From Xiphophorus maculatus (taxonomy: Eukaryota; Chordata; Actinopteri; Cyprinodontiformes; Poeciliidae), in assembly GCF_002775205.1 (NCBI RefSeq), contig NC_036453.1, forward strand, positions 17,545,594 to 17,609,593: a stretch of 64,000 bases of DNA, written 5' to 3'. A program made the position numbers and the translations under genes. Shown one piece after another: positions 49,501 through 62,097 of the stretch (its first letter is position 1; each line of letters starts with the position of its first letter). The notes below the pieces were generated by a model. The model saw only the letters and a list, made by a program, of their open reading frames with translations, searched no databases and was not told the DNA's origin.

Positions 49501-51780
49501 AAGTTGTTTTGATTTGAATTTGGCTCGTCTTTCGCTAATTACATCGCCATGGTTACTCGACATGCCAACAGAGTATCCAGCCGCATGTTTTGATATGTTT
49601 TGTGGGGGTTCACGCAGAGGTACGAACCGCATTAACGGTGATAGGAAGCTACAGTTATTTTGAGGTGTAGAGTAATAGGTGCCTTCCATGCATATGCATT
49701 GCTGTGGCAGGCCCCAATTACAGCAGTATGAATATTTAAAACCCTTTGGTAACTTTATTAGACTAACAATTTTTAAAGAAAATGTGTTGAAACATGCCAG
49801 CCAATCACTGTAAATCTTTGCTGGTCTAAATAAATGACATATCTTAGGTGTTCAGGCTAACAAACACCAGAACACCTAATTTTAGAGCTGTTTCAATGAT
49901 TCTGCATTTCTTAAGGAAACAAAAGTCTAAAATCTCAAAACCTTGAAATCATTACAGCCAAAAGAAATTACTAAAATGTGAGCATTTACAGGATAAAGTG
50001 GAGAAACTAGAAGTATAAATAAAATATAAACAATTTGGCAAAATGCTCTGCTTTAGTATCTACTAAATTAGCTCCAATTTTTGTTCCAAACATTTATTGT
50101 ACGATTCTTGGAAGATTAAAAATAATAATAATAATAAAACTGTTTTTACTTACTTAGATTTCAAATACTTTTAGAAAACCCTGCACCACTGATATTTTCT
50201 GAGGATTCTCTTTCCTCTTTGACAGCCTCCTACATATCGCACAGTGGAAAATGTAATCACTAAAATGTCCATCAGCTCTCTCAGATTATGCAATCCTTGA
50301 TACACTGTCATTTCAATGTGAGCAAAGCTCACCATGATCAAACATGATTACAAAGCCATTTCAGAAATGACTATCAGGCATCTCCATCTTAGCTGGCTTT
50401 GTTTGTTTCCTCTGCATTTTGACCTGACTGTGCTTTGTGTAAACTGGTTGGGAAAAAGAGTGAGCTTCTGTGTGGTGCATAGAACCTCTTTATTTCCTGA
50501 TTTTTTAACTGTGTCAGTTTGCATCTGCAGAATAGAAGATGAGCACTGAGAGATTTACAAGTGGTTGGACAGACAAGCACAGGTGAGCAAGGCACTGTAT
50601 AATTGAATATAACGAGCTGCTTTGTTATCCTCTTAACTCTTCTCATTGTCATGAGTTTCTTAAAGTGACCCTGTTTCATGAGGTGGCATCTGTTTTGGGA
50701 TTGTTTTTAATAATGCTGTAAAAAATAGGTGCTTTAACAAATGAAATTTGACCGATTTAAACAAAACTGTGAATATATCAGCCTTTATGTAGGTAATTAC
50801 CACTCTTAGACTGTTACTCAATTACTGAGCTAGACTTTAGATTTATGGCTTTTTAAATCTGATTTTGTTTTGTAAACTGGGAAATGTTATCTCACCCTTT
50901 GCAATTTTTAAATCAGTTAATCTTCCGTTTCCCCATCCTTATTTAAGATTTTGTTGCGTGGCTCCAAAACTGTTATGTAATTGATTTACTGTTAATTGTG
51001 CTACAACATTACTACATCAAAGAATTTGAGGTTTTATTCTTAAAACTGATGCCTGGATAAACGTGTGAAAGACCTTAGGTTTAAAACTGAGCGTGACCTG
51101 CATGTCTCTGGGTTTACACAGATAACCTTTCCCCCACATGAAAAGAATCTGGATTGAGACAAAACAAGGCTGATCGCCGTTGCCCTGGTGACTAATGCAC
51201 GGGTGTAATTGTGGGGTTTCAGGCATTGTTCTGTGTGTTCAGCTGATGGAGAGAGTGCTGATAGTAAACCTCTTAGGGATCTGAAGACTTACCTAAGTCC
51301 TGCAACAATACTCTCCGTTATGGAGGATCAGCCGGTGGTCCCCCTCCTCCAGCCTCTGAGTCTGCATACACTCACAGGAACAAACCTTTGCACATTCACA
51401 TGGCTGTCTCCTGCCTGTGATTAGGCACCAAATCTGGGTTGCCAACATTCCTCAGTCGACCCCACTGCTCCGTCAAACTGAGCGGCGTTCTTGCATGACT
51501 GCACAGAACCGGAGGAGATACATCACCCACACAGACTCTTCTCATTCTCATCCTCTTTTAGGATTTTTAGCAAAAATTTACTACCGAGCAAAAGAGATTT
51601 GATTAACAACAAATAAGTTGGATTACTTCCACCTGCTTGAGCAGAGAGGAAGTATCTCAAATCAAATGGTCGCAACCAGGTCAGCTAAAAGAATCAGGAA
51701 AAACAGAGCCAAATAACTTTCTTGTACTGGATTTTTCCTGCGTGGAGGACTAAATTTTTTAGTTTTCACTTGCGTGTTTC
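46570..51780. other. Spacer between pitpna and inpp5k
   Basis: The 5.2 kb are mostly AT-rich. The stretch 48750-48980 is rich in GCTAA/GCTAAT words, a common low-complexity flavour in fish DNA. The block 49380-49690 is more GC-balanced, but I could not place it in a repeat or gene family. No coding exon or RNA gene was recognised. Non-coding 5' exons of inpp5k could lie in the last kilobase. Confidence 0.4.
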
Positions 51781-51836
51781 CTGATACAAAAGGATTCTCT
51801 GAGGCACTAGGGAAGCTCCTTTTTTATGCTTAAAAG

Positions 51837-54800
51837 ATGGACCTTTTACCGGATGGTTCACGGTTGCGCTCGGACAGCACGAGCAGCTCTGAGTCTCAGG
51901 GCTCCAGGTCGAAGACGATCCTCCGCCAGCGCCTGTCCGAGCTGATGACCTGCATAGAGGACATGAGTTCTGATGACGAAGCCGGCGAGGAAGTGTCCCG
52001 CACGCTGGACGAAGCCTTTCAGCTTTGTGCACGATTACTCCCCACAGATGCATTCAGGTTGACCAATGCATATGTTCACATGTTTATGCAGGCATCAGAA
52101 AGAAAACGTTTTTTTATGAAATGTTGGGCTTCATAGAGGTGATTGTTTTTGCTGGCAGTAGGAAATAGTTTGATCGGCTGCAAATGTCATAACCTTGGGT
52201 AATTCCTGCTTTACGGTGTTATTTAATTATATATAAATATAAAGAGGTGGTGAAATTTTAATAGAAAATAAATAATTAATAATTGTTATAGGCTGCACAT
52301 GGTCACCTGGAATGTGGCAACAGCAGAACCTCTTGAGGACGTCGCCTCATTGCTACAACTAAATGATCAACCCTCCATAGACCTTTATGTGATTGGGTAT
52401 GGAAAACCGTAGCAGACAGATATTTATGATTAGCAGCGGGATCAATGATTGAGTCATTTTGTTTGCTTTCCATTTTTACTGGTGTTACTTAGCTTGCAGG
52501 AAGTAAATGCCACACCTGTGAGATTTATCTCAGACTTGATAGCAGAAGATTCCTGGAGCCATCTTTTCATGGACACACTGGGACCCAAAGGCTTTGTAAA
52601 GGTGAGAAAAGAGGAAATAGTAGTGTAGCAATAGATGCATGTACATGAATATTCAGTAGTGGTTTATATTGTCTTTTTGTGCTTCATCCATTTATGTATG
52701 GGAGTTTGACACCTCAAGTGGAAAAATATGGCAACTTTTTAAGCCTTCATTGGAAAATGGCAAAAAATAATTTGCAGCTCAACGAAAGTTGAAAGCGGTG
52801 AAAAAGACAAAGTAAAGCTAAAAACAGACCAGCTAAAGAATTGAGTTTGAGGCAAATTGTGGATGAATTTTAAAGACCATAGATCATTTCCCTTTCCCTA
52901 AAAAGAGTCCTCTGTTGTTTCCATCACATAAAGTCCCTTAAGGATATATTGAAATTTGCGGCTGGAGCAAAATTAAACTCCTAACAGATAAAGTAAAATG
53001 TAAATTTTTCCAAGATAATATACACTGTAACCCATAGAAGCTGCAAACAAAAATCAAATATATAGTCACAGGAACACACCAAACACTAAATGACAAATCC
53101 TTGTTTTTCTAACTGTGCTCAGGTCACATCGGTGAGGATGCAGGGATTGCTGCTGCTGGTTTTTGCCAAAATGATGCATCTCCCCTTCATCAGAAACATC
53201 CAGACCACCTACACTCGCACTGGCATCTTTGGCTACTGGGTAGGAAATTTCTTAGCGGCCTTGGCTTAACCCTAAACATTGTAGAGAGATCAACTCTAAT
53301 AGGCGTTGGTATTCCAGTGTCATCAAAGGTTTTAAATAAAAGGCCTTTTGTGTTTGTGAGGTGGAAAGTGGGGAACATGAGAGAACACTGACATTTAGTA
53401 AACACTAGGATGTGTTCCAACAAATAATTAAAGTTCAGTGAAAAAAAAATCATGCTATGTGCCATCATGAAAATAGTTTCTTTCCTCTTTTTTTCTATCT
53501 CAGGGAAATAAAGGTGCCGTCTCTGTACGCTTTTCCTTCTACGGCCACATGATGTGCTTCCTCAACTGCCACCTTGCAGCTCACATGCACAATGCCCTGC
53601 AACGCGTTGACGAGTTTGAGTACATTCTGGAAACACAAGACTTTGACATCTTTGACACTCCTCATGTCCTGGACCACAAGTCAGTGTGCCCTCACATAAT
53701 TAAGCTACCATCCAACCCAGTGCTGAAATAGAGGTGTCTGTGGTTCTTACCAGGGTGGTGTTCTGGTTTGGTGATCTGAACTTCCGTATCGAGGACCATG
53801 GCTTGCATTTTGTCCGCTCATCCATCAATGGAGGACGCCTCAATTTGCTGTGGAGCAAGGACCAGGTATGAGATTAAGAATAGTACACCCAGCTATTTGT
53901 GGATGAAGATATTCTGGTTGACATTTTGTTGTTGCAGCTCATCATGATGAAGAAAAAGGAACCCTTTCTGCAGGAGTTTGACGAAGGGCCACTGAATTTT
54001 AAACCCACCTACAAGTTTGACCGTAAAGCTGACTCCTATGACTCCAGGTACCATGTGTCTGACACTCATATATCACACAGATTAACACCTTTAACAGCAT
54101 TCTGATTGAACTTAAATTTCTGTAGCTCTGCAAAGACATGGTTCGGTTTTAAGTAAGAAACTCTTCATTTCTGTGTCGCATGCTCCACATTCCCCTTTTT
54201 TGTCGGCCACTCCACCTTTAGTTAATGCAGAAATCAGCTTCAAGTGTGCACAGCATGTATCACATCAAAGGCAGTTTTGTTTTTCTCTGATCCCACCATA
54301 ATGTGTCTGCCTTAGAACGAGAACTGTGGCACTGACCATGTACAGACCAAGGCCTCTGCAGCGCTGCAGTACCACCTTCCTCTTCCTCCTCACCTCCCTC
54401 TTCTGGGGAATGGTCTGTTTCTGGTTGGGGGCTTGGTATAGAGAAACAATTAGGCTATTAATAAATAAAATGTTTAAAAGTTACGTACAGTCCTACTTGA
54501 AAATAAACAATTGTCCTTACAATACAAAGGGGGGGCATAACTTACAACCGCAAAACATATGGAGACACAAGTTTAACGGACAAAATTCAGATGGGTTTAG
54601 CTAACAGAATACTGTGGATGAATTTCAGATGTGGTCTATGTTTTCATTCGAGCTGAGCTCCTGCCTGCTCCCTGCTGTTTGTACCTGAATAAGACGTGTT
54701 TTGCTTTCTAGAAGACATTTAATTAACTCCAATTCTACTTTAGACGGTATTGTCAGCCACACACTAGAATATAGTTACCTTTGCACTGCATGTTTGTGTG

Positions 54801-56398
54801 TTTTAGCGGCTCTTGTTTCCAGTGTTTTTATAAATGTTCACATGAATTAGTGTAAATAAAAATGTGTCCTCAGGTAAGCAACAGATAAGATTTTAACCAA
54901 AATACGAGTTCACGCGTTATCATTCACTCTTGTTTTGATTTTGTCTAGCGGCAAGAAGAGAAAGCCAGCCTGGACGGATCGGATCCTCTGGCGGATCAAA
55001 CCTAAAAGCCTCCCATCAGAAGAGGATGACGATGATGATGAGAAGGCATCAACTTCTCCTGATGATGGGCAGGAGGAGTATCCAATCATGGTCACCCAGA
55101 ACACATACACCAGTGTCATGAGCTACGGAGTCAGTGATCACAAGCCAGTCATTGGAAATTTTACTCTGGAGGCAAGTACAAAAGTGTCACATGACCCCAG
55201 GGGTTGTATTTTATTACACCACATCTTTCCTTTTGTAATCCCTCCAGCTGAGAAAATACTTCGACACACAACTGGTAGACTTGACACCTGTAGGCGAGTG
55301 GAGCGCAGACCAAAATGCACTTCTGACTTATACCATCCTAGAGGACTTCATGTCTTCCACATGGGACTGGATTGGCCTCTACAAGGTTTGCAAAGTAGGA
55401 AAAAGTCCATCACTACAATAATACAAACCATACAGATTTGAGCTGACTGTCTTGTTGACCTGCAGGTCGGATTCAAGAGTGCGTCTGACTATGAAACCTT
55501 TGTATGGGTCAGAGAGAACGAGCTGCCAGAAGTTAATGAGGTCATTGAGGTAAAGTGGAATTGAAGAATGTTTTGTCAAGCCCCTATATAAATACCTTCT
55601 TCATAAGCATGCACTCCTGTTTTGGCTGCAGAAATCTGTGGTTAAAGATGACCTCCCTCTGCTAAGCGGAGAATATGTTCTGGGTTACTACAGTACAAAC
55701 CTGAACAGCATCGTTGGCCTTAGTGATAACTTCCAGGTGAGGTAGCACACTATGCCACTCATGGATGGCATACCCAATTATTTTATTTTCCCTTTTTCAT
55801 CATGCGATTTTCAATGCAAAAGTTATTAAATAAACTCTAATTATTCCGAGAAAAATTGGGTTTCTAGCATGTAGATATTTACTATGTTAAATACATTACT
55901 AGTGAGGTAATTATCTATTATTTTACTGGTATACTGGATGCTTTGACATATGCCACATAGGCTCAGTTGTTGCCTCATTCATACAAAAGGTTTATCAAGC
56001 CTTTCAGCCAATCAGAGAACCTGGTAGCTGGACAGATTGTAGTTTTTGTGTTGTAACAGAGAATGTTAATAGACCACACATTGTCAATATAAACCACATG
56101 TGTCAAACTTGAGGCACGTGGGCCAAATCCAGGCCGCCACAGCTATTTCTGTGGTCCTCTAGAGTCTCATGCACATTGACATTGTCTATGTTAGACAGCT
56201 TTTACATTTTTTTTACTTTTTACAATCTGTGCACATATTTGTACTTAAGCATTTCTTAACTAAATATGATAATCTTATAGCAGTGGATTAGCTTCCCTTT
56301 TTATGCTAAATGTTTGTATGAATTTGTAGATCCTGGAGTCCAAGCGAGCTGCCATGGAAGGACTTGTATCTAAAGACATCAATGGGATCGACAAATAA
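51837..56398 (+). CDS. inpp5k: Inositol polyphosphate 5-phosphatase K (SKIP)
   Basis: The 12 coding exons are 51837-52057, 52292-52396, 52493-52601, 53123-53239, 53504-53679, 53754-53865, 53938-54047, 54949-55171, 55248-55385, 55466-55549, 55632-55736 and 56330-56398, giving 522 residues; human INPP5K has 448. The enzyme removes the 5-phosphate from PI(4,5)P2 and PI(3,4,5)P3, dampens insulin signalling, and acts at the ER and membrane ruffles. The catalytic domain starts at about residue 75 ([11 protein letters not shown], then GLQEVN). It carries the signature WFGDLNFR (Mg2+ and catalytic region), [13 protein letters not shown] and SDHKPV. The C-terminal SKICH domain follows ([31 protein letters not shown]). 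The first 73 residues are an acidic, Ser-rich extension. An in-frame TAA at 51831-51833 supports the start. The intron after 55171 has a GC donor. Confidence 0.94.
54048..54948 (+). other. Largest inpp5k intron
   Basis: The 0.9-kb intron has a CT-rich patch near 54365-54415 and is otherwise plain. No repeat family or additional exon was recognised. Confidence 0.55.
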
Positions 56399-56557
56399 AA
56401 GAAACATTGCTGCAGTGCCCTGATGTAAACGTCTGCAGCATGATTGTGATTCAGACTTTAAATTGCCCAGCTACATGATGAGATGGTTGGGAACATCAAT
56501 CTTGTATTTGCTGTTTTCCTTAAGATTCATTCTTCTAAAATTGGACCTTTGGTTGAG

Positions 56558-56563
56558 AATAAA
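56558..56563 (+). terminator. Poly(A) signal of inpp5k
   Basis: AATAAA lies 160 bases after the stop codon, with a second one overlapping closely (taataaa at about 56570). It implies a short 3' UTR ending near 56580-56590. Confidence 0.6.
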
Positions 56564-56589
56564 TTACTAATAAAATCAAATCACTTTAA

Positions 56590-57305
56590 TGATTGACTGG
56601 TCTAATGATATGATTGTATATACATTCTGATTAAAACATCATTACTCAAGATTTTGAAGGAAATTTGCCCTGTTTGAACCTCAGACATTCATTTTGCTGC
56701 AGACTGTTGAAGGGAGGGACACAATGGTAAGATCCCAAGAGCTGCTTGAGAGATTTGGTTTATTTATGTTTTGTGGTCAATATTATTTCACCATTTTATT
56801 AATGTGGGTTGTCAGTTTGAATAAGGCTTCCTCAAGCTATAAGAATGATAGAAAACATGCTAACAAAATGCCTCAGACCTGCAGCCCACAGGTGGTTCTA
56901 ACAGAAGTGGCTCTTTGGCTCAAATATATATTAAATTATGAAATATTGCAGTTTTTTGTTTCATTCTTTTCTTAATTGCCCTGTAGGCAACAATTTATTC
57001 ACATATATGTACATTTATTATTATTGATACTTTAATTTAAAAAATTAGTTGTACAAGTTTATGTCGGGGTGGGGGAGAGGGGGGCGATGACATGTTCGCA
57101 TACACCTCAGAAAGTATGTAGTTGCGCCCCTGGCCTCAGCTCCTCTTAATCTCAACCAACCGTTTCTTCTGAACCAAAACGAAACATTTAAAAAGGAAAC
57201 AAGATTCTGGTTCTTTCACCTCACAAAGTATGCAGTTGCGCGCCTGCGTAGAAATAACATAAAGATACCTGATGGGTGCGTGTGAGCAGCACCTACCGAG
57301 TTGGT
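56590..57305. other. Spacer between inpp5k and nle1
   Basis: The 0.7 kb hold no recognised gene. The phrase 'cacctcagaaagtatgtagt' plus 'tgcgcccctg' near 57105 and 'cacctcacaaagtatgcagt' plus 'tgcgcgcctg' near 57220 form an imperfect direct repeat of about 30 bases, 115 bases apart. Confidence 0.5.
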
Positions 57306-57309
57306 AACC

Positions 57310-57328
57310 TTCCCATAATCCATTGCGG
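57310..57328 (+). promoter_or_regulatory. ZNF143/Staf-type binding motif at the nle1 promoter
   Basis: TTCCCATAATCCATTGCGG fits every position of the long ZNF143/Staf consensus (CCC-R-N-M-AT-S-C-M-YY-R-C-R). It lies about 125 bases before the donor of the non-coding first exon (57452). Such sites mark promoters of housekeeping genes, which fits a ribosome-assembly factor. Confidence 0.6.
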
Positions 57329-57329
57329 G

Positions 57330-57452
57330 ATTATGCAATGGATGCAAGTGTAACTTCACTTGACGTTCCGTTTCCTAGCAGCGTATCTTTTCAGCGGTAG
57401 GCTCTCTGGCTGTAAACACGTGGAGACTGCATATCAACCCGCTAAGCTAAAG
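57330..57452 (+). other. Probable non-coding first exon of nle1
   Basis: A donor (ctaaag|gtaaac) at 57452 pairs with the acceptor cttgtcag that opens the start-codon exon at 58338, predicting an 885-bp intron in the 5' UTR. The exon's 5' end cannot be seen directly; no TATA box is present. Confidence 0.5.
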
Positions 57453-58361
57453 GTAAACGTTTAGTTCATATGTAAATCATTCGGTGTTTATATAAAGCCA
57501 ATGAAAGTGTATGAATTAACTTTAGATATACTCCTGTTCAGTGACTCGTGCAAAAAAGGCTTCAAGATGCTAAAAGGTTTGGCTAATGAATGTGCTAGCT
57601 GAGTTAGCTTCAACGGAGAACATGGACACCGCCAGTTAGCTAGAAATAAAACTGACAGATTGTCTTTGTTTATTTGTTACATTTACCCCCAATTTGAAGT
57701 GTCGTTTAATTCTAGCTATATTTTCTAAATAAAAATACGTAAATTAAAGTAAAGGTGTTGTGCTACTGGTTACCTGCGCTCGGTTGCAAGAGAGAATTTT
57801 GCCAAACATTATAGTACCTGGAAGAAAGTTTAATTATCATTTGGTTGATTTTCATTATAATGTGTTGGCTGTATGAATACGCGTATATCATGTCACAGTT
57901 ATTATCAATAAACATGAGTGCCCAAAACGAGTATTTACTTTCATGATAGGAAAAAATGGACAGTCGTGTCGCTTTCAGAACAACTCTCAGATTCCCAGTT
58001 GAGTTGATGCTGACAAATCAAGTCATTGAGTTATTCTGAAACATTTCTTTTTCACAACCACATGACATGATCTTAGTGCATTTGTATTCAGCTTAACTTG
58101 CTTGAAGCTGTACTCTTGGCAATAACAACTTTCAAACTTTTCCAGCTTTAAAAATACAAATGAGTTTTAATATTTTGGCTTTATTTAATGCAACTAGAAG
58201 TTCCTTATTTTAAACGTTACTTAGCTGCTTGAAACATTCACTGTCACAATATAAACTGAGATGCTTTGGAGATCGTAACATTCAGAGATCACACAAACGT
58301 ACAGCAAAACCAGGTCTAACAAATTTCATCTTGTCAGAGCTCTAACCGAACCAGACTCGAG

Positions 58362-61300
58362 ATGACAAGTGAGGATGTGGAACGGCTGCTGATCCAGTTC
58401 CAGGACGAGAATGGGGAAGTTCTGGGCTCACCTTTCGATGTGCCTCTCGACATCACTCCCGACAAACTGCAGCTCGTCTGCAATGCATTGCTGCAAAAGG
58501 TAGCACTGACTAACTTGGCGTGAACATGCTTTTTAATATCTAGGAAATAAAAAAACACGTATAGGCTACAAGGTAACATTTGTAAAATGTAGGTCTTCTG
58601 TTTAATCTGATTTAAATGTGTATTTTATAGGTCGTATGTTAGAGCAAAATCTTCTAGCATTGTATTATACAGATTGAATGTTCATGAGATCACGTAGACT
58701 TGTAGAATTATTATTTTTTTTAAGTCGCAGTCCCATTATAATGTGTAATCATTCTGCTCCATTTTGTCATGTTTCACTCTGTAATTTCAGTGCATTTTAT
58801 TGGGGTGATAAGTGATCAGCAAACATCTCTGCCTCCGTTTAAAGTTTTTTGTTACCTCTAGCTGTTTTTCCTCCAGTATTGTCTCGTATTTAGCTGAATA
58901 AAGTAATGCCAAAGTATGCCAATGTTAAGTATGTTATTTTAAAAAACAGAAAACTAAGCATTTTTTCAGTTCTGCAAGGCACTGTGTTTAAAGCTGAATA
59001 TTAAAATGTATTAATCTACATATTGCGACTCTGTACCTGCTGCAGGAGGAGCCCGTTCCTCTGGCATTCTTCGTGCGCGGCGAGGCAGAGGTGGTGTCCA
59101 GCCTGGGTTCCTGCATCCAGACTCTCGGGGTGGAGACGGAGCAGGTTCTGCCGGTGGTGTACCAACCTCAGGCTGTGTTCAGGGTCCGGGCCGTGACCCG
59201 CTGCACCAGCACGCTGCAGGGACACACAGAGGCAGTCATCTCCACTGCCTTCAGTCCTACCGGCAAGTGAGTTACTCTCAGACATGATAACCAGCTGCAT
59301 GCTTTTTCAGAGTATTTGTCCAAAATATATATGATATAAAAACCCACAAGAGGCTGATTTATAAGTTATGCTGTTGTTTGTTTGAGATATTTGGCCAGTG
59401 GATCAGGAGACACCACGGTGCGCTTTTGGGATCTGATGACTGAGACCCCCCATCACACTGCCAGAGGTATGAAGTCACTTCTATAAGAAGGCATCATTTC
59501 TCTCTCAAAAAATACAAATTATATATTGACATCTGGACACCTCTGAGCTCCACTGTGCTTTATTGAAGGACACAACCACTGGGTCCTGAGCATCGCCTGG
59601 TCACCTGATGGGAAGAAGTTAGCTTCAGGGTGTAAGAACAGTCAGGTTTGTTCCAACCTTCTTTTTTTTTATTTTCTAAACATGAATTCCACACATTTTT
59701 TTAAATTATTTTTGCAATGCTGCGTCTTTAGATCTGTCTTTGGGATCCGGTGACAGGAACACAGATAGGGAAGACTTTGACGGGACACACCAAGTGGATC
59801 ACTTGGCTCTGCTGGGAACCTCTTCATCTGTAAGCCTTCAATTCCTCTTTTATTGGTGATCTTTTGGGTATTTTTAGCTGTTTGTAGAAACCTAAACATT
59901 TTGCAACTATGTTTCAGTAACCCAGAGTGCCGATACTTAGCCAGCAGCTCTAAGGACGGCTCTGTTCGGATCTGGGACACTGTTCTGGGACGCTATGAGA
60001 AGATCTTGACAGGACACACTCAGTCAGTCACCTGTGTGAAATGGGGCGGAGACGGACTGCTCTACACCTCTTCCCAGGACCGCACAGTCAAAGTGTGGAG
60101 GCCCAAAGATGTAAGGCAGAGTGTCTGTTCAATCTTTAACTGAAGTAGCTCTGAGATTCCAGACGTGTTCATGTTTGTTTGCTGATTTCAGGGCGTGCTG
60201 TGCAGGACGCTGCAGGGTCACGCCCACTGGGTGAACACTCTGGCTCTCAGCACAGATTATGTATTACGCACTGGAGCTTTTGAACCTGCTACCGCCACCA
60301 TCAATCCCCAGGATCTCACTGGATCTTGTAAGGCCTGCTGTTCCTTTGTAATGCTGGATTATGAGTTTTGTTCCTGCCTAATTGGCATCATTTCCCTCTA
60401 GTGGATGAGATAAAGGAGACAGCCTTGCAGAGGTACAATAAAGTTAGGGTGAGTACCTTTTATTTACGTAAGAGGAAAGTTTCTCTAACGCCTCGTTGAT
60501 TCTCTCAATTTATTGTTTTCTTCCGTTGCAGGGCTCCGCTCCGGAGCGGTTGGTGTCTGGCTCTGATGATTTCACCTTATTCCTGTGGAATCCTGCTGAA
60601 GACAAAAAGCCTTTAGCCAGGATGACCGGCCACAGCGCTCTGGTCAACGAAGTGCTCTTCTCCCCCGACACCAGGCTCCTTGCTTCTGCTTCATTCGATA
60701 AGTCCATTAAAATCTGGGACGGACGTACTGGAAAGTAAGAAAACCTCTGACTCAGGAGGTCGAGTGAATGTACATAGCTGAGTCTTTTTAAAAACAAATA
60801 TCTCTGCCACATACTTAAAAAGAAAATAAGATTTTATACACAGGATCGGTTTCAGAAAATTGTTCATCTCCATTAACATGCATAAATATGTTACTGATGG
60901 TTGTTTTACACCTTCTAAACCCACAGATATAGTGTCCTGCAAAGCTAAAATGTATGTCAGCCAATCATATTGCTTGAAAACAACCACAACTTCCTGTTGG
61001 GAATTAAACAAGGTTTATTTTTGTAGATAGATATACAAGTTGAACTACTTTTAAATAGCATATTAGAAGTTAATAAAGCACAAGACAATGTCGATTGGAA
61101 ATTATGTCAAAGCAGCCATGATATACTGTATATTGATATATAGACACATTATTTGTTGCAGGCTGTAATGTGTTTGACCCTAAAACTCAGTTTTTCCATT
61201 CACTCAAACACAAATACTGAATTTTCTCAAATCTCCACTTTGGTCAGTTTTCATAAGAAATTGTTTTTTGTGATACTAAACAGAGTTTTTGTGTGGACGA

Positions 61301-62097
61301 AAGGCTAAAATGCATAAATGTTTTTCCATTTTTCCAGATATCTGGCTATGTGTGGCCTAAGCCTCACCTCTTCTCCATTTCTGATAAGATTTTTAGCAAA
61401 TCTACAGGTGCAGCTACATAAATCAGAATAACATGGAAGAGCTTGTTTATTTAAAAAATTGAAACTCAGATTTACACACAGAGCTCTATACAATCACCTT
61501 AAGGCCAAATATAATAATAACACTTGTGAATACCATTTTCTTCCACTGAATTTTCCATTAAAATGCTTGAATACAGCTCAGTTTTTGATTACACTTTGAG
61601 GTAATTTAATGTATCTGGATATGCAATACCAAATAGATCCATAAGATGGTGCCGTTAAGCTAAATAAGTGCCGTCCCTGTCTTTTGGTTCTCAGATACCT
61701 GATGTCTCTGCGGGGACATGTGGGATCTGTGTATCAGGTGGCGTGGTCAGCAGACAGCCGGCTGCTGGTCAGCGGCAGCAGTGATAGCACGCTGAAAGTT
61801 TGGGACATAAAGACTGGGAAGCTTAATATGGACCTTCCTGGACACGCTGATGAGGCAAGACAAGAGATGTGTTCAAATTATTAACAAATGTTTGCATTTT
61901 ATTGATATTAGTTGATGATTTTCCTTCTGTCCGTAGGTTTATGCTGTTGACTGGAGTCCTGATGGACAGAGAGTGGCAAGTGGTGGGAAAGACAAATGTC
62001 TTCGAATGTGAGTTGCCCTACTTGTACGGTTTCCACAAATGTTGGACATAACCAGATACTAAACCTTTGCCTTGTTTTTTTCAGATGGAGAAGATAA
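58362..62097 (+). CDS. nle1: Notchless homolog 1, ribosome-biogenesis WD40 protein
   Basis: The 12 coding exons are 58362-58499, 59046-59266, 59387-59466, 59569-59645, 59732-59829, 59918-60110, 60192-60327, 60402-60448, 60532-60734, 61695-61854, 61937-62007 and 62085-62097, giving 478 residues; human NLE1 has 485. In the nucleus the family's NLE domain binds the MIDAS domain of midasin (MDN1/Rea1), which strips assembly factors from pre-60S ribosomes. It was first described as a Notch-pathway modifier. Residues about 8-75 form the NLE domain ([19 protein letters not shown]). The rest is a run of WD40 repeats (such as [67 protein letters not shown]), ending in the typical DKCLRIWRR. The intron after 61854 has a GC donor. 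All repeats are intact. Confidence 0.95.
60735..61694 (+). other. Largest coding-region intron of nle1
   Basis: The 960-bp intron separates WD40-coding exons (DGRTGK to YLMSLRG). It is AT-rich and without recognised repeats or exons. Confidence 0.55.

Noticed and set aside
49380-49690. GC-balanced block with an 80-codon minus-strand frame
   Set aside because: It stands out in composition, but no protein, RNA or transposon family could be recognised.
59016-59300. 94-codon minus-strand frame
   Set aside because: It is the shadow of nle1 exon 59046-59266 in the opposite strand.
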